DNA of 64,000 bases, taken from contig JAMXDE010000017.1 in the NCBI GenBank assembly GCA_026770025.1, positions 1,054,001 to 1,118,000 on the forward strand, in the 5' to 3' direction. The notes beneath the pieces were generated by a model. It was not told the DNA's origin, ran no database searches, and saw nothing but the letters and a program-made list of their open reading frames with translations. Made by a program: the position numbers and the translations under genes. Below are positions 33,709 through 45,062 of the stretch, one piece after another; the first letter of the stretch is position 1; each line of letters starts with the position of its first letter. This DNA comes from Craspedostauros australis (taxonomy: Eukaryota > Bacillariophyta > Bacillariophyceae > Mastogloiales > Achnanthaceae).

Positions 33709-34054
33709 CACTCAACTTCTTGTGGGGTGTTCTTGTCGAGGATCGTGGAGTGATTGCACTCGTACGACTATGTAGAGTGGTGACAATCAAGCCCTTGTTC
33801 TATTGCACCTGCAATATTCAACTTCATTGCACTGCTCCATGAAATCGGCAAAAAGATGGCACAAGTACCAGGCCACCATGTGCAAGGTCGTTGGCAGTAG
33901 ATACATCCGTTCGTCGGATTTAATGGAGCAACCATTGTCTCATGTTTCAGACGAAAAAACGCAACATTCCATCGATTTGCTTCACTCCACTAAGCTCTAC
34001 TCCAAGTGCAGATCAATGTACTATACTCATTGTTGAGCCCAGCTCAAGCTCGGC
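33709..34054. other. Short spacer between convergent genes
   Basis: About 350 bases between two stop codons. I see no coding signal. Confidence 0.55.
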
Positions 34055-35065
34055 TCATTTCCTCCCTTTAACTTCGGGCAGCTTGCCTGTTGCACAGTAG
34101 TCCATCAATTCCTTCCATCCCAACGCCGAATCTTCCTTGACGGACATGCCCAAAAACCCCACCTTCGCATTCAGATATTCCTCCCAATTGTTGGCGCTGC
34201 TGTCGTTGCTTGCGTTGTTGCCATTGCTGTTGGCGGTCGTCGCTGTCATCGCCGATGAATACGCGGACAGCCGCTCCAGCTCGGTGCGCAACTGGAGCTT
34301 CATGCGACGCACGTTCTTGGCCTTGGGCAGCTTGGATTTGGCCCCCACCACCAGGATGGAGGCGTCGGATGGCATGGCACGAATGTACTCGGCCGCCTGC
34401 GCCATGGACTGGGTAAGATCCAGCACCAGCACGATCCGATCCTTGCTGGGTTGGAACTGCTCCGCGATGGTCTGCTTCCATTTGGGGGCGCCCCAGCATC
34501 CCGGCGTGTCGAGGCAGCGCAGGATGGTGCTCGTCGTTCTGTAATATCCCACGTTGGTCTGGATGCTGCGAACCGTGGAAATAGTTCCACTGGTACTGCT
34601 ACCATGAGCACTACTGTTGCTGTCGTCGGCGCCATCTGAGTTGGACAGCAGCATGCGATAGAAGAGGGTCGTCTTGCCACCACCGGAAGGACCGCAGAAC
34701 AGGATCGTGCGCTCAAAGGCGACTTCCGGCGTCTCTTGCAACCACTGGTCGGTCTCATCCATGCCCCCCTGGATGGCGGACACCTTGGCGCTGCCGCTGG
34801 CATCATGTGACGTGAGCTTCCGCACCACCCAGCTGCACAAGGCGAGGCAAAGCAAGGTGAGGAGCAGGAAGACGCATCCGCCCTGCGGTGCTCCGACCAG
34901 TCCTTCCAACTGGGGATCCACCTGCTGGATGACGGCCACGATCGGCGGTGGCAGCAAGGGCATCAGGCCCTCGTGGATCTGCGGCAGCATTCCCTTGGAG
35001 CCTGCATCATCCGCCATCACGGGAATGGCTTGCGCGGTCACCAGCGGGTCATCAGCTTGCGTCAT
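34055..35065 (-). CDS. SRPRB: Signal recognition particle receptor beta subunit
   Basis: ATG at 35065 gives 336 residues. A lumenal N-terminus precedes one membrane anchor (about 63-81), then a small-GTPase domain: P-loop GPSGGGKT at 125-132, TNVGYY (switch I region) at 170-175, and DTPGC at 186-190. The tail, with GWKEL and Trp-containing segments, matches the family. SRPRB anchors the SRP receptor alpha subunit at the ER and binds GTP during co-translational targeting. The G4 guanine-recognition motif, NKxD in other species, reads AKSK here (about 242-245, in LVVGAKSKLPKAKN). This is unusual and may alter nucleotide choice. Ser- and Asn-rich insertions (about 142-163 and 277-292) lengthen it beyond the animal form (about 270). 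It converges with the IBA57 gene and diverges from the acyl-CoA synthetase. Confidence 0.9.
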   Translation of the reverse strand: MTQADDPLVTAQAIPVMADDAGSKGMLPQIHEGLMPLLPPPIVAVIQQVDPQLEGLVGAPQGGCVFLLLTLLCLALCSWVVRKLTSHDASGSAKVSAIQGGMDETDQWLQETPEVAFERTILFCGPSGGGKTTLFYRMLLSNSDGADDSNSSAHGSSTSGTISTVRSIQTNVGYYRTTSTILRCLDTPGCWGAPKWKQTIAEQFQPSKDRIVLVLDLTQSMAQAAEYIRAMPSDASILVVGAKSKLPKAKNVRRMKLQLRTELERLSAYSSAMTATTANSNGNNASNDSSANNWEEYLNAKVGFLGMSVKEDSALGWKELMDYCATGKLPEVKGRK

Positions 35066-35554
35066 TGCTCTGCTCTTCCTTTCGCGTGGTGCCGTCGAAT
35101 GTCTCTCGTTGTCTGTGTCTCTTTGTGAAATCTCGCGACGAGTGATCGGCAGCAGTACGTGGACAGTGAGCGCCGCAATGGTCAGATCTAAGCGTCTTGG
35201 ACTTTGGCTTTGTCAGTCTCCCAAGGAATGTGGATGGTATCGATGCCGAATCTCGCAATGACACTTCCAACACAAAAAAGCGTTTCGCCAGATCTCCAAC
35301 GTGGTTGAATTTGGCGCCGTTTTACGTGCATCCGGACAGACTGCATCAGTTTTGGCGGGAATGTGTGTGTTGATCATGAGTACTCGTGAATTGAAAGCGT
35401 GGTTCAGTCATGTTGTGTGTCGTCGTGTGACGTATTGTATCCAATAATCAAATGGTATGGCGTCACACAGATTGACCGAAATGTCGGATCTTTTGTTCTG
35501 GTGGCTTGTCCACGATGAGATCGCGACCGTGCCGCAAGAGAGAGAGGGTTGACG
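35066..35554. other. Divergent promoter region
   Basis: About 490 bases between the SRP receptor start (minus) and the acyl-CoA synthetase start (plus). It should carry both promoters; I recognise no specific site. Confidence 0.5.
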
Positions 35555-38221
35555 ATGGCGATGATGGGTGGCGAGACCGGCATCGATGTGTTGGTTGGGG
35601 ATGTAGGTATCGTAGCCGTGTGGGTGTTACATTTCACAATGCTGGCATCAGCTGAAGCAGGAACTCGAGTCGCAACGCAAGTGCCCCTTTGGAGACAGAT
35701 CCATTCTTGTGCAGACGTACGAGGACTTGTGCGAGTGCTGACAGCGAGGTCGGAAGTTCTGCGAAACTCTGCACGTTACCATCCACGGCAGAGTCGATTG
35801 CAGCAACTGCAGCGAAGACAGTCCTCGCGCTTCGGACGTAGCGCTTGCAGTCGACTTCCTGCTACGCCTGACACGCCTGACACGCCCGACAAGACCTCAT
35901 ACACGCTCTGCCGCACCCGCCAGTGCTCCACGATGACGGACGAGATGATGGAAAAGGCGCGCAATCGCGTCGAAATCGCCAAATCCTTTGCGGGAGAGGA
36001 CGCCTCACCGCGCGTTCTGTGGGCGGTGCTGCATTACCAGTTCCTCAGTCCCTCCATGCCGTTCGACGTGCATCGGTTGGCGCACCAGATCGTCTACGAG
36101 GGATGCACGGACGAACGCATCCGCGCAGCGTGGATTCCATCGCGGGAGCACAAGGTCGCGTCCAACATATACAAGATGATGCAGACGCTGCCGGATGTCG
36201 ATGGCTACGAACACTTTTACCGATGGAGCATTCAGCACAGGGAGGACTTTTGGATGGAATCGGCCAAGCGCATTGGTGTTCAATGGGACGCGCAGCCAAC
36301 CAAGGTGTTTGCCTATGACAACAACAACAACAACAACGTTGCAACGTCTTACTTTCCAGATGGACGATTGAACATTGCCAAATCCTGCTTTCCCCTCGAC
36401 GATTCTGATACGGCCATCGTCTTCGCAACCGAAGCCGCGCCAAAGGAACTGCGCAGATGGACATCCAAGCGACTGCGCCAAATCGCAAACCGGGTCTCCA
36501 CCTCGCTGTCCTCTCTCAACATGCAGAAGGGCGATGCCGTTGCCATCTGCATGCCCATGACCCCGGAGAGCGTCGCCATATATCTGGGCATTGTTCAGGC
36601 TGGGTGCACCGTCGTTTGCATTCCAGATTCCTTTGCGCCGGAATCCATCGCGATGCGTTGCCGGTTGGGACAGGCCAAGTGCGTCTTCACGCAGGATGTC
36701 ATCCATCGCGTCGAGTCTGCGGAGAAGGCGTTGCCTCTCTTTGCCCGTGTTCTTCAAGCGCAGCAGCTTCTGCACCAGGAGAACAGCCAATCACCGTTCC
36801 CGGCCATCGTTCTGCCAGCTCGTCTGCACGGCAAGTCAACTGCTCCACCGCAAGACAAGGGTGAAGACGACAGCGGTGAGGACGAGGACGGGGACGCAGC
36901 GTACATGGCGTCGTTGGAAGAAGCTGCATTGCATGATTCCGTCGGCGATATGATGCGCTCGGATCTGGATGTCGCCTGGAAGGACTTCTTGCAATCGCCA
37001 AGCACCAGCGTGGAATATGAACCCGTTGTCTGTTCTTCGTTAGATCCGTGCACCATCCTATTCAGCAGTGGAACGACCGGCGAACCCAAGGCAATCGTCT
37101 GGTCTCATTCGACGCCCATCAAGTGCGCGGTGGATGGCCATTATCACCAGGACATCAAGAAGGGGGATATTGCGGCATGGCCAACCAACATCGGTTGGAT
37201 GATGGGGCCATGGCTCATCTACCAGCTCATCAACGGCGCCACGTTGGCCTTGTTCAACGGCGCTGCATCCACGCCGCAGTTCTGCCAATTCGTCGCCGAA
37301 TCCAAGATCACCATGCTCGGTGTCATCCCATCCTTGGTTCGCGCATGGAAAGCCAACGACTGCTTGAAGGATTGCGCCTGGTCCAGAATCCAGCGATTCA
37401 CCAGCACCGGCGAGGCCAGCGATGCCAACACCTACCTGTGGCTAATGAGCCGCATTTCGGAATACGCGCCCGTCATTGAGTACTGCGGTGGCACGGAAAT
37501 CGGTGGCTCCTTCCTCTCTTCCACCATGATGCAGCCCAACGTGCCGGGCATGTTCTCCACGCCTGTCTTGGGATCGCAGCTGTGGTTGCTTCAGGATGAT
37601 GGCAGCGGTGATGGCACGAAGATGTCTGTGAATACGGACAGTGCCTTCCTTCCTGCAGAAAACGCAAACGATCAAACCGCAGAGTCGGCAGGCAACACCA
37701 TCATCACGGGCGAGATTGCGCTCGTGCCGCCTTCTGTAGGCATGTCCACGACGTTGCTCAATCGCGATCACGACAGCACGTACTACGCTGGCATGCCCCA
37801 AGGACCCGATGCGGAACGCCTGAGACGACACGGCGACGTATTCGAATTGATCCGAGCCAAGGATCCCTCCTGGGGATCCTACTACCGCGCCGTGGGACGG
37901 TGCGATGACACCATGAACCTCGGCGGCATCAAGGTCGGCAGCATCGAGATTGAGCGCGTTTGCAATCATCTGGTCCAAGAATCGGCGGCGATTGCCATCA
38001 GCAGCAGCGGCGCCGGTCCATCCTCGCTCGTGATGTACGTTGTGGCTAATGACGCGGACAAGGACAAGGACGAATTGCAAGAGCGCCTGCAGGAGAGCAT
38101 CAAGACGAAACTAAATCCGCTTTTCGTCCTTTCCGATGTGGTCATCGTCGACGAGTTGCCACGGACAGCATCCAACAAAGTCATGAGACGAACGTTGCGC
38201 GACATGTACTCCAAGCGGTGA
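35555..38221 (+). CDS. Acyl-CoA synthetase of the plant AAE17/18 type
   Basis: The most upstream in-frame ATG is 35555 (888 residues). A second candidate, ATG at 35933-35935 (MTDEMMEKARNR), lies just before the first conserved-looking part. The stretch between is Arg/Ser/Leu-rich and could be a targeting peptide or a mis-included leader. Adenylate-forming motifs are clear: SSGTTGEPK (about 503-511), YCGGTEIG, a GRCDDTMNLGGIKVG hinge region with EIE, and the C-terminal catalytic Lys (K875) in TASNKVMRR. The IGWMMGPWLIY segment is typical of the AAE17/18 group and acetoacetyl-CoA/propionyl-CoA-like synthetases. Reaction: carboxylate + ATP + CoA to acyl-CoA + AMP + PPi. The substrate cannot be read from sequence. 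The protein ends in YSKR, not a peroxisomal SKL signal, although the plant relatives are peroxisomal. Confidence 0.85.
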   Translation: MAMMGGETGIDVLVGDVGIVAVWVLHFTMLASAEAGTRVATQVPLWRQIHSCADVRGLVRVLTARSEVLRNSARYHPRQSRLQQLQRRQSSRFGRSACSRLPATPDTPDTPDKTSYTLCRTRQCSTMTDEMMEKARNRVEIAKSFAGEDASPRVLWAVLHYQFLSPSMPFDVHRLAHQIVYEGCTDERIRAAWIPSREHKVASNIYKMMQTLPDVDGYEHFYRWSIQHREDFWMESAKRIGVQWDAQPTKVFAYDNNNNNNVATSYFPDGRLNIAKSCFPLDDSDTAIVFATEAAPKELRRWTSKRLRQIANRVSTSLSSLNMQKGDAVAICMPMTPESVAIYLGIVQAGCTVVCIPDSFAPESIAMRCRLGQAKCVFTQDVIHRVESAEKALPLFARVLQAQQLLHQENSQSPFPAIVLPARLHGKSTAPPQDKGEDDSGEDEDGDAAYMASLEEAALHDSVGDMMRSDLDVAWKDFLQSPSTSVEYEPVVCSSLDPCTILFSSGTTGEPKAIVWSHSTPIKCAVDGHYHQDIKKGDIAAWPTNIGWMMGPWLIYQLINGATLALFNGAASTPQFCQFVAESKITMLGVIPSLVRAWKANDCLKDCAWSRIQRFTSTGEASDANTYLWLMSRISEYAPVIEYCGGTEIGGSFLSSTMMQPNVPGMFSTPVLGSQLWLLQDDGSGDGTKMSVNTDSAFLPAENANDQTAESAGNTIITGEIALVPPSVGMSTTLLNRDHDSTYYAGMPQGPDAERLRRHGDVFELIRAKDPSWGSYYRAVGRCDDTMNLGGIKVGSIEIERVCNHLVQESAAIAISSSGAGPSSLVMYVVANDADKDKDELQERLQESIKTKLNPLFVLSDVVIVDELPRTASNKVMRRTLRDMYSKR

Positions 38222-38974
38222 AGAACTTCCATGAGTAGCCGCATGCGTCGCGAGTAAGTTGGGCTCCGCATCAACTTGCAAACGCGAGCACGGCGATACA
38301 AAGTGCGGGACGCTCTTTCATGCCATCCAAAGCAAAGATCTGGACGAAAACCGAACGATGAATGAATGAACCTAAGACTATTGTCTCTAGAAAATGGGAT
38401 GTGTGCGGAGGTGAACGATAGTCTCAAGCTCATAGCAAACTGCATGTACTACTCCACAGCAAACTTCGTGATGCTTGGAGTGCTTGTCATATCCGGTACC
38501 TTGGCGTCCATTGTCGTTCGCGACGACGGGGTCAGTTATCTCTTTCACCGCGCTTCTGTCAGCGCTTGTGATGTGGAAGGCCATTCCGGATCTGGTCTGA
38601 AATCAGGAGTGTGAAAGTAGTAAGAGCGGCAGGATGCAATTGCAACTGATGAAGCGGAAATTGGTCCAAGATGGACATCGCTTCTGAGACTCAATGAAGC
38701 GCCGATACGCAGTTTGTTGTCTGCCGTTTTGCGGAGCGATGATGAACTCTAAAACTAATGCATGTGTTCCTCTGCATGCCGAGGTTGGGTTGGTCAGCTG
38801 GTTTGTCTGCCATTTGAGAGATGCTCATCTGTTCATGATCATAAATTGTGGTTGTGGCCAAGATTGCATTTTCGGCATCCGCATTGGCGCGCTTACGGAT
38901 GCATCCACCAACCGCCGACCTTCAATCATCAATGATCGCCATCCCATCACACCGACGCTGACATTCGTGCATCA
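38222..38974. other. Intergenic stretch between convergent genes
   Basis: About 750 bases between two 3' ends. No coding signal or repeat stands out. Confidence 0.5.
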
Positions 38975-39940
38975 TCATGACGATGACACGTCCTCCATGG
39001 AGCTGGCCACTTGCCGCCAATGAATATCCTCCGCTCCGTAGAAGCGTGCGGCGTACGCCTGCTGTGTCCATGGCTCCTTCTGGTGCACGGCATCCCCATC
39101 CGTTGGGCGGAGGAGGAGCAGATGGATGAGATGGTACTCGCCGTTCGGATGAGGAATGGGATCTCGTGTCACCACCGCTTCATACCAATGGAGATTGTGA
39201 TTGTGATTGTGGAGCGACAGTTTCTGTTGCTGTTGCTGCTCATCATTATGCTGTTGATCCGTCGTTTGTTGGTATGCCTGATCGATTCCATACTGCACGG
39301 CCATGCCATTGTGCAAGGTCTGCAGTGATGGTGCGACGAACTCATGTGGTTGCGCCATACCGCGTCTCGTCATTGTTTTGGGATGATTACCGGAGGCCAC
39401 GCCGCGCAACTTCGATGACGATGGTGGCGAGGCTGCGTGATTGTCTCTTCGCAATCGATCCTCTGCTTGCTGGTGATGATCGTGATTGCGAGGCTTCGGA
39501 TGATGCAGATTGTGCAGATTATGCGAATTGCGCGGATGGCCATGTTGCTGCTGATATTGATATTGATAGTGCCGCTGGTGCTGATGCTGATGGTAATGCT
39601 GCCGCTGCTGTGGCTGTGGCTGCTGGATCAGCGTTCCCAGCAAGTCGAACTTCCCGTAGATGACATAGATGCTGAGGTAAAGAGCCGAAAGCATCATGTC
39701 GAGAACCACGCATGCCTTCAAGCACGTCGACACTCGCTTGCTCTTTGGTGGAGAAGGCACGGGTCGTTGTTCATCGCAAGTGAATGCAACAGGGCATGGT
39801 GCGAACGATGACGACGGTTTCTTCAGCGGAGATGATGACCGTTGCTTCAGAGGCGATGAGTTGCTGCCTGTCGGGATGATGATGGAGGAGGAAGAGGAGG
39901 AAGAGGAGGAAGATGCTGCCGTTGCCGTCATGTTGTTCAT
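38975..39940 (-). CDS. His/Gln-rich single-pass membrane protein, unknown function
   Basis: ATG at 39940 gives 321 residues. The N-terminus has a run of ten Ser and Ser-Pro-rich sequence with basic residues. One hydrophobic segment (about 75-105, ACVVLDMMLSALYLSIYVIY) should span a membrane. The rest is rich in His, Gln, Asn and Tyr, encoded by CAN-rich low-complexity DNA. Near the C-terminus is a better-ordered part, WYEAVVTRDPIPHPNGEYH followed by LLLLRP and a Trp-containing tail. That part and the membrane segment suggest a real gene, but the low-complexity composition could also produce a long chance frame. I recognise no family. Confidence 0.5.
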   Translation of the reverse strand: MNNMTATAASSSSSSSSSSIIIPTGSNSSPLKQRSSSPLKKPSSSFAPCPVAFTCDEQRPVPSPPKSKRVSTCLKACVVLDMMLSALYLSIYVIYGKFDLLGTLIQQPQPQQRQHYHQHQHQRHYQYQYQQQHGHPRNSHNLHNLHHPKPRNHDHHQQAEDRLRRDNHAASPPSSSKLRGVASGNHPKTMTRRGMAQPHEFVAPSLQTLHNGMAVQYGIDQAYQQTTDQQHNDEQQQQQKLSLHNHNHNLHWYEAVVTRDPIPHPNGEYHLIHLLLLRPTDGDAVHQKEPWTQQAYAARFYGAEDIHWRQVASSMEDVSSS

Positions 39941-40330
39941 CGTGATCTTGAAGGGAGGATTCGTTACGGTATTTTGCTGTGCTGTGCTCTACAGAGTATG
40001 TGTATGGGTGTGGGTCGGTGTGTCGGTATGTCGGTGTGTATTTGTGCAGTTGCGTCGTTGTGCGTTTGTGGCTGATGCTCTGGGTTGATGTTATTGATGA
40101 CAGGGTCTTCTTTCGTGCTACTCTATACCCGTGTGGCTCTCCCTCGTTCTTGATCTCTTGGTCCACCTTGCGGTGAGAAGTTGGCTGATGGTGCACTGTG
40201 GACTGTGGAAGATGTAAGATGCAGGATGTGCAGAACACCAGTTGCGACTCCATCCGATGAAGATGATGAATGTCAGGAACATCTTTGCACAACAAGAGTG
40301 TCGGCGACGTTGTTGCAGATGGGCACCAAC

Positions 40331-40366
40331 GACATTGACAACGACATTGACAACGACATTGACAAC
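40331..40366. repeat. GACATTGACAAC array, three units
   Basis: Three 12-base units directly outside the dispersed repeat. The same motif occurs once inside the repeat (40397-40411), so the array may have expanded from the repeat's end. Confidence 0.85.
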
Positions 40367-40373
40367 AGATATT

Positions 40374-40784
40374 CTCAACTCACATGCATCCAACAACGAC
40401 GACATTGACAACAAACGGAGGAGCAAGAACAAGAACAACATCAACAACTTCTCGTAGCTCGTACCACACGAGGACCCACCAACGAACAACATGTGGCGTA
40501 CTACTACGAGTAATTCCCTCCAGCCACAAGACAACGAACAAAAAACGGGGAAAGGAGGAACACACACAACGACCAAAATGTGATCGTTGTGTTGTTGGTT
40601 GCGCACTTATGGCATTCCGTTGTTGTGAAAACGCTCAAATAACGTCGGAAGCGTGGTGTGGAACGGAATGTGCGTGAATCGACTGAAATGGATAGAATTA
40701 TTGAATTATTTGTATTTTCACGAAAATGAGTCATGGTCATCCACGAGCCATCGGAAGGATAGAATGAATGACAAATTGGGACAG
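40374..40784 (+). repeat. Dispersed repeat, copy 1
   Basis: About 410 bases that recur as the reverse complement at 63584-64000. By eye the copies differ only by scattered substitutions and two or three small indels, one of which adds nine bases (AACGCGAAG) in copy 2. The shared block ends at GGGACAG here; flanks then diverge. It has no long open frame, so it is a non-autonomous mobile element, a solo terminal repeat, or part of a larger element. Confidence 0.85.
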
Positions 40785-43700
40785 GCTATTATTCACACGA
40801 CACCCAAATTCCGGTTTCTGCGAACAGGCGTACATTGTACCTATTTTGCGTCACGGCAATGAGGAAGAGGCGAAGGTTGTGAATTGCGAAAGCCACGACA
40901 TTGTGCAAAATCGAGCTGACTGAGCAGCCTGCGCCTCGATGTCCACGGTTGCCGACTGCTGCTCCGCACGGAAGATGTGCCACCGGAGGACGACCGTGGA
41001 ACACACAAGAGGCAGAGAGCCGTCGCAAGAGTCTTCAATTCGGCTCAGCTACCGAAGGCTGAAGCAGGAGATGGTCTTCCCGGCCGCTCATCCACTTCCA
41101 CGATGTTACATTCTACGATGACTTCTATTATAATATGATTCTGGGGATCTGCTCCATGGCCGCGGTTAATACCATATTATCACACTACGTTCCGCCATCA
41201 TCATCATCATCATGATCCCGATTCGCACAGGAGTGCCAATAACGACATCAACGACGACGGCGAAGATAGATACGGCCAAGGCATGCGCAGCCGGATCCGC
41301 TGCAGATGGATCGTCTTCATTTCCAGAGAGCGCGGCGATGGAGAAGATGGCAGAATTGAGTACTCTACAAAAGAACGCTCTCCGACTACGCTGCGACTAC
41401 TCTACGCACTCATACAAACGATATCCGTGACTGCGATTGTGCCCGTGTCTTCAGGACGATGAGACGCAGCCGAAGGATTGCTTCCATTCGTTGATCGATC
41501 AAGGCATGATTCACGCTTACATGAGTTGGGTTCGACGCGCGCTCCATCGATAATTCATCTCGCAGGCCAGTACTGAGCTGAGCGGTATGAATCATCCTCT
41601 TCGCGGCGATTTCTATGATGCGAGTATTACTCTTTGGTTTTCGTCGCAGCGGTTGTCTTCGATTGCGAATGCAGCAGGGCGCGCCTGGTGCGATTTCATT
41701 GGAGACGACCATCGATATCTAACCTCTCTCTCGCTCTCCTTTCACTGATTGGTCCCAATCGTCCTTCGTTCCGGACCATCTTGCGTGGAACCAATCGAGC
41801 GCCATACCCCGAGAATGATAAGAGTACATTGAAATGTGCGACCGTCGTGACTGAAGCATGCAATCTCTTTGATGCACCTCATAAGTTCGTTGTCTGGTAG
41901 ATACGTCTCTCGCATTGCGCTCCAATTTGGATGTCGCAAAGCCAGTCAATGGCGATTCCCTTTTGGGTCAAAGTCATTTCAGCCATTCGCGAATGATATG
42001 GCTGCGCGAGCAAACCGATCGACAGGGCAATGCAGCGCCCAATCCTCAAGCATGGATATCATGCAGCATTTGCACGATCTTGGTTGAAGGCAAGGAGGTG
42101 GTACTTGGCAATGAGGTCTGGATTTGGATCTACTCGTAGTAGCCATGTAAGTATGACCGTCGTGTCGAGGGAGATCAAAGTGTTTGATGCTTTTTGACCA
42201 TCGGCCTTGTCTGCGCCAGCAAAATCTTGACTTTGAATATCTGGATGCTCGCCGTTCCATTTCATTTCATATTGATCTAACCCGTCACCATCCTACGAAT
42301 CTTCTGCGCCAATTCGCTGTGCATTGCACTGATCAGAACAGTCTTGGGTTTGGGGCAGCATGGTTGAGTGTGGACGTGGACGTGGCTGGGATGAGAGTGC
42401 GTGATGGGATCGACTGCGGAAGCACAACGGCATGATATGTTGCTATATCTGTACTTGCTCCCTTCATTCCTTCATTTCACCTTTGCTTCCACCGCATGCT
42501 CAATGCTTTTCCATCCCTCTCTCTCGCGCGCGCGCGGATCTAAGACAGCATATTCGACAGCTGATGACGTTTCCAAACTTCGCAATATTGTGAGACGGAT
42601 GGAGGGAACCCGTTCAAGTGTGCGGTGGAGTAACCTCCGCAGTCTTGAACATTGTCTGTGCTGAGCGGTGTCACAATGTGGTGAAATTGCAAGAAGCCAC
42701 GACCGGTACTTGGTCCGTGCTGAGGTTCCGAATGCAAGACGACTCGAGAGTACATGTTGTCGGTATCGCGCCTTGCAGCGATGGGTCTTGAATGGTGAAT
42801 GTCATCGCACTGAGCAGAATATATGGCGCATTGCTTGCTTTGTGGTGAATTTATGGATTCGACCAGCAACCACAAGGCATGAAGCCATGCGCTTTGTTGA
42901 CTGAGATGAATTCCGCTTGCTCGTGGAATGCACGATGCGAACACTGTATCACAATGGCAGTGTAAAGGTACGTAATGTCACCATCAGAGCACATCTCCAT
43001 ATGCCTCTTGGCTCAAATCATGGCATATACCCATTCACAGATCGGGTGGTCCCTGCGCCATTTGCTGCAGACTCAGTAGGATATGCCACGCCTTTTCTCG
43101 ATTCGTTTCTCACTGTTCATCGGGCTTCCTTTTCGCGGCTTTGTGTTGCTTGGGGCTCTGGAGCCTGTGCACGGATAGATCCGAGCAACTGGACAAAAGG
43201 TGGAAGAGGAATGCACTCCGATGCTCAATCCGCTCTCATCTCGCCCTCTCACCTCAGCTCTTGCGATATAATCTCATTACGCCATCTTTCTTTCCGGTGC
43301 TGTTCGATCGCTGACCCATGGCCGCGGCGACACCACCCGACGCGACGAGGCAAATCATTCCTTCACGATCGACTTGGACGCTGGTGCTTTGTGTGCGGTG
43401 TGGTGTGGGTGGCCGCCATCCAGTTCCGCTTGCAGATCCGCTCATTGGAGAAGGAACTGACGCTGGGGAGGTACTTTGTCTTCGGTTCCCAACCTCTATC
43501 ATAGCCCAGTACCAACAGTACTAGTCATCTGGTATTTGCGGTTGAGAGGCTCGGTCCAAACCATTCAACCCAGGACGTCACATCTGCCAAAGATCGTACT
43601 CGTGCGTGTGCTGGCGCCAGTGTCAGCGTGTCACGGAACGCACAAAACGAGGCCGTGTTTGCTGGCACGTAGTGTACGTGCCTCTCTGGTACAAACACAC

Positions 43701-45062
43701 AGCCGCATGCGGACCCAGCCATCCTTGTTCTGTAGAGAGACGGGATACATACGATTATCCGGAACAGAACTGCTCGGTACAACGGCGAGTAGTACGTATA
43801 ACATGTGCGTATAGTACTCCATGCATGTAGGTATACGTCGTCGCCTTGTCGTGTCCACGGTATTACGGCAACACAGGATAGCCACCCAATCGCATGTATC
43901 TGCAGTCTCGTCGCCGCCGTTCTCCCGCTGGATTGGCATCGTGATGTAAGAATCACGTACGATTGCTTTCTGTCTCCCCAGAGACAGAGAAGCAGGAGTT
44001 GGATTAGGAGTACCTGCTCCACGCAGGAATAGATCACCAGGGCAAACACACGAATATTTGTAATAGTTCACACAGTAGAGCATTCTGCGGTAGAGAAGGG
44101 CCGGTGGTTTTGGTCCGCCTTCGATGGAAGCGCCCGGATACCGCACCGCGGGAGAGCCCGGTCATTGTGAAGCACCAAAAGAAAGACGTGGCAAAAGACT
44201 GGCACCTCCATTTTCGTTTGCTTTTTGTCTCTGCGAATGTGTTGTCTTTGTCGTTTCGCGTGTTCGTGTTGGGGATCTCTCTCTCTCTCTCTCTGTGGCT
44301 CTGTTCGCACCCCAGCCTCCCTGGAGCGATACAGTCGCCACTTCGTCATCCTCCATTCACAGTTGGAGTGCTCTCCGACCAACGGCACATCCCGTGCTTG
44401 ATGGCAGAGTCCTCAGTTGCTGTTCCCGTTGTCGCCTACTCTCGTACCTTGCGTGTGGCCACCTTGTCGCTGTTGGCACAAACACACATACACATTTGTT
44501 CATGTCAAGCACGAAGAGGCATTTTTCATCGACGCAAACATCATTTGCACAAACCATACCAACAACCACAATAGCGGCGAAGCCACCAAAGGCACAACAC
44601 ACGCACACACACATCCCAAGAGACAAGAATTGAACAAGACAACCACGTGAGTTAGTTCTAGCAGCATGCGCACTTCTGTATCTCAACATTCAATCAACGC
44701 AGTTGCAAGACGAGCATCAACATATACCGCAGCGCTTGCAACGGTGCCGTTCACGACAAGACGCCTTGCCGATACGAGCGATTCATACCTTGCCATGCCC
44801 AAAGACCAACAACCAAACATCTGTCTAACTCGTTCTGCCTCGACTTGACTTGAACTACTTCATCAAAACGTAACACAACGCAACACAACGCAACGCAATC
44901 CGATACCGTTTGCTTGCTCTACACCTACCAGTCGTAGCAACACTACTTAAAACGATAACGTCAACAGCAGTGGCAATCGCAGAAGCACATCGAGGGCAAT
45001 ACCAAAGAGGACCAGTAGCAAGCTGATCCGACTTCCTGGACATCCTATATCTAACGCGCTCG

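Larger units (their letters stand above)
39941..45062. other. Gene-poor stretch with one dispersed repeat
   Basis: About 5.1 kb with no supported gene. Frames are short and overlap on both strands. It holds the 12-base array at 40331-40366, one copy of a dispersed repeat (about 40374-40784), TATTATAATA palindromes near 41126, a CT microsatellite at about 44275-44296, and A/C-rich leader-like sequence from about 44850 to the next ATG. Confidence 0.5.

Noticed and set aside
43525-44146. Overlapping minus-strand frames of about 170 codons each
   Set aside because: Cys/Thr/Arg-rich products with no motif, in a gene-poor region, competing with plus-strand frames.
44666-44848. Short frame with a mitochondrial-presequence-like start
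   Set aside because: It stops after 60 codons, no splice donor links it to a downstream exon, and it lies in the leader region of the helicase-associated gene.
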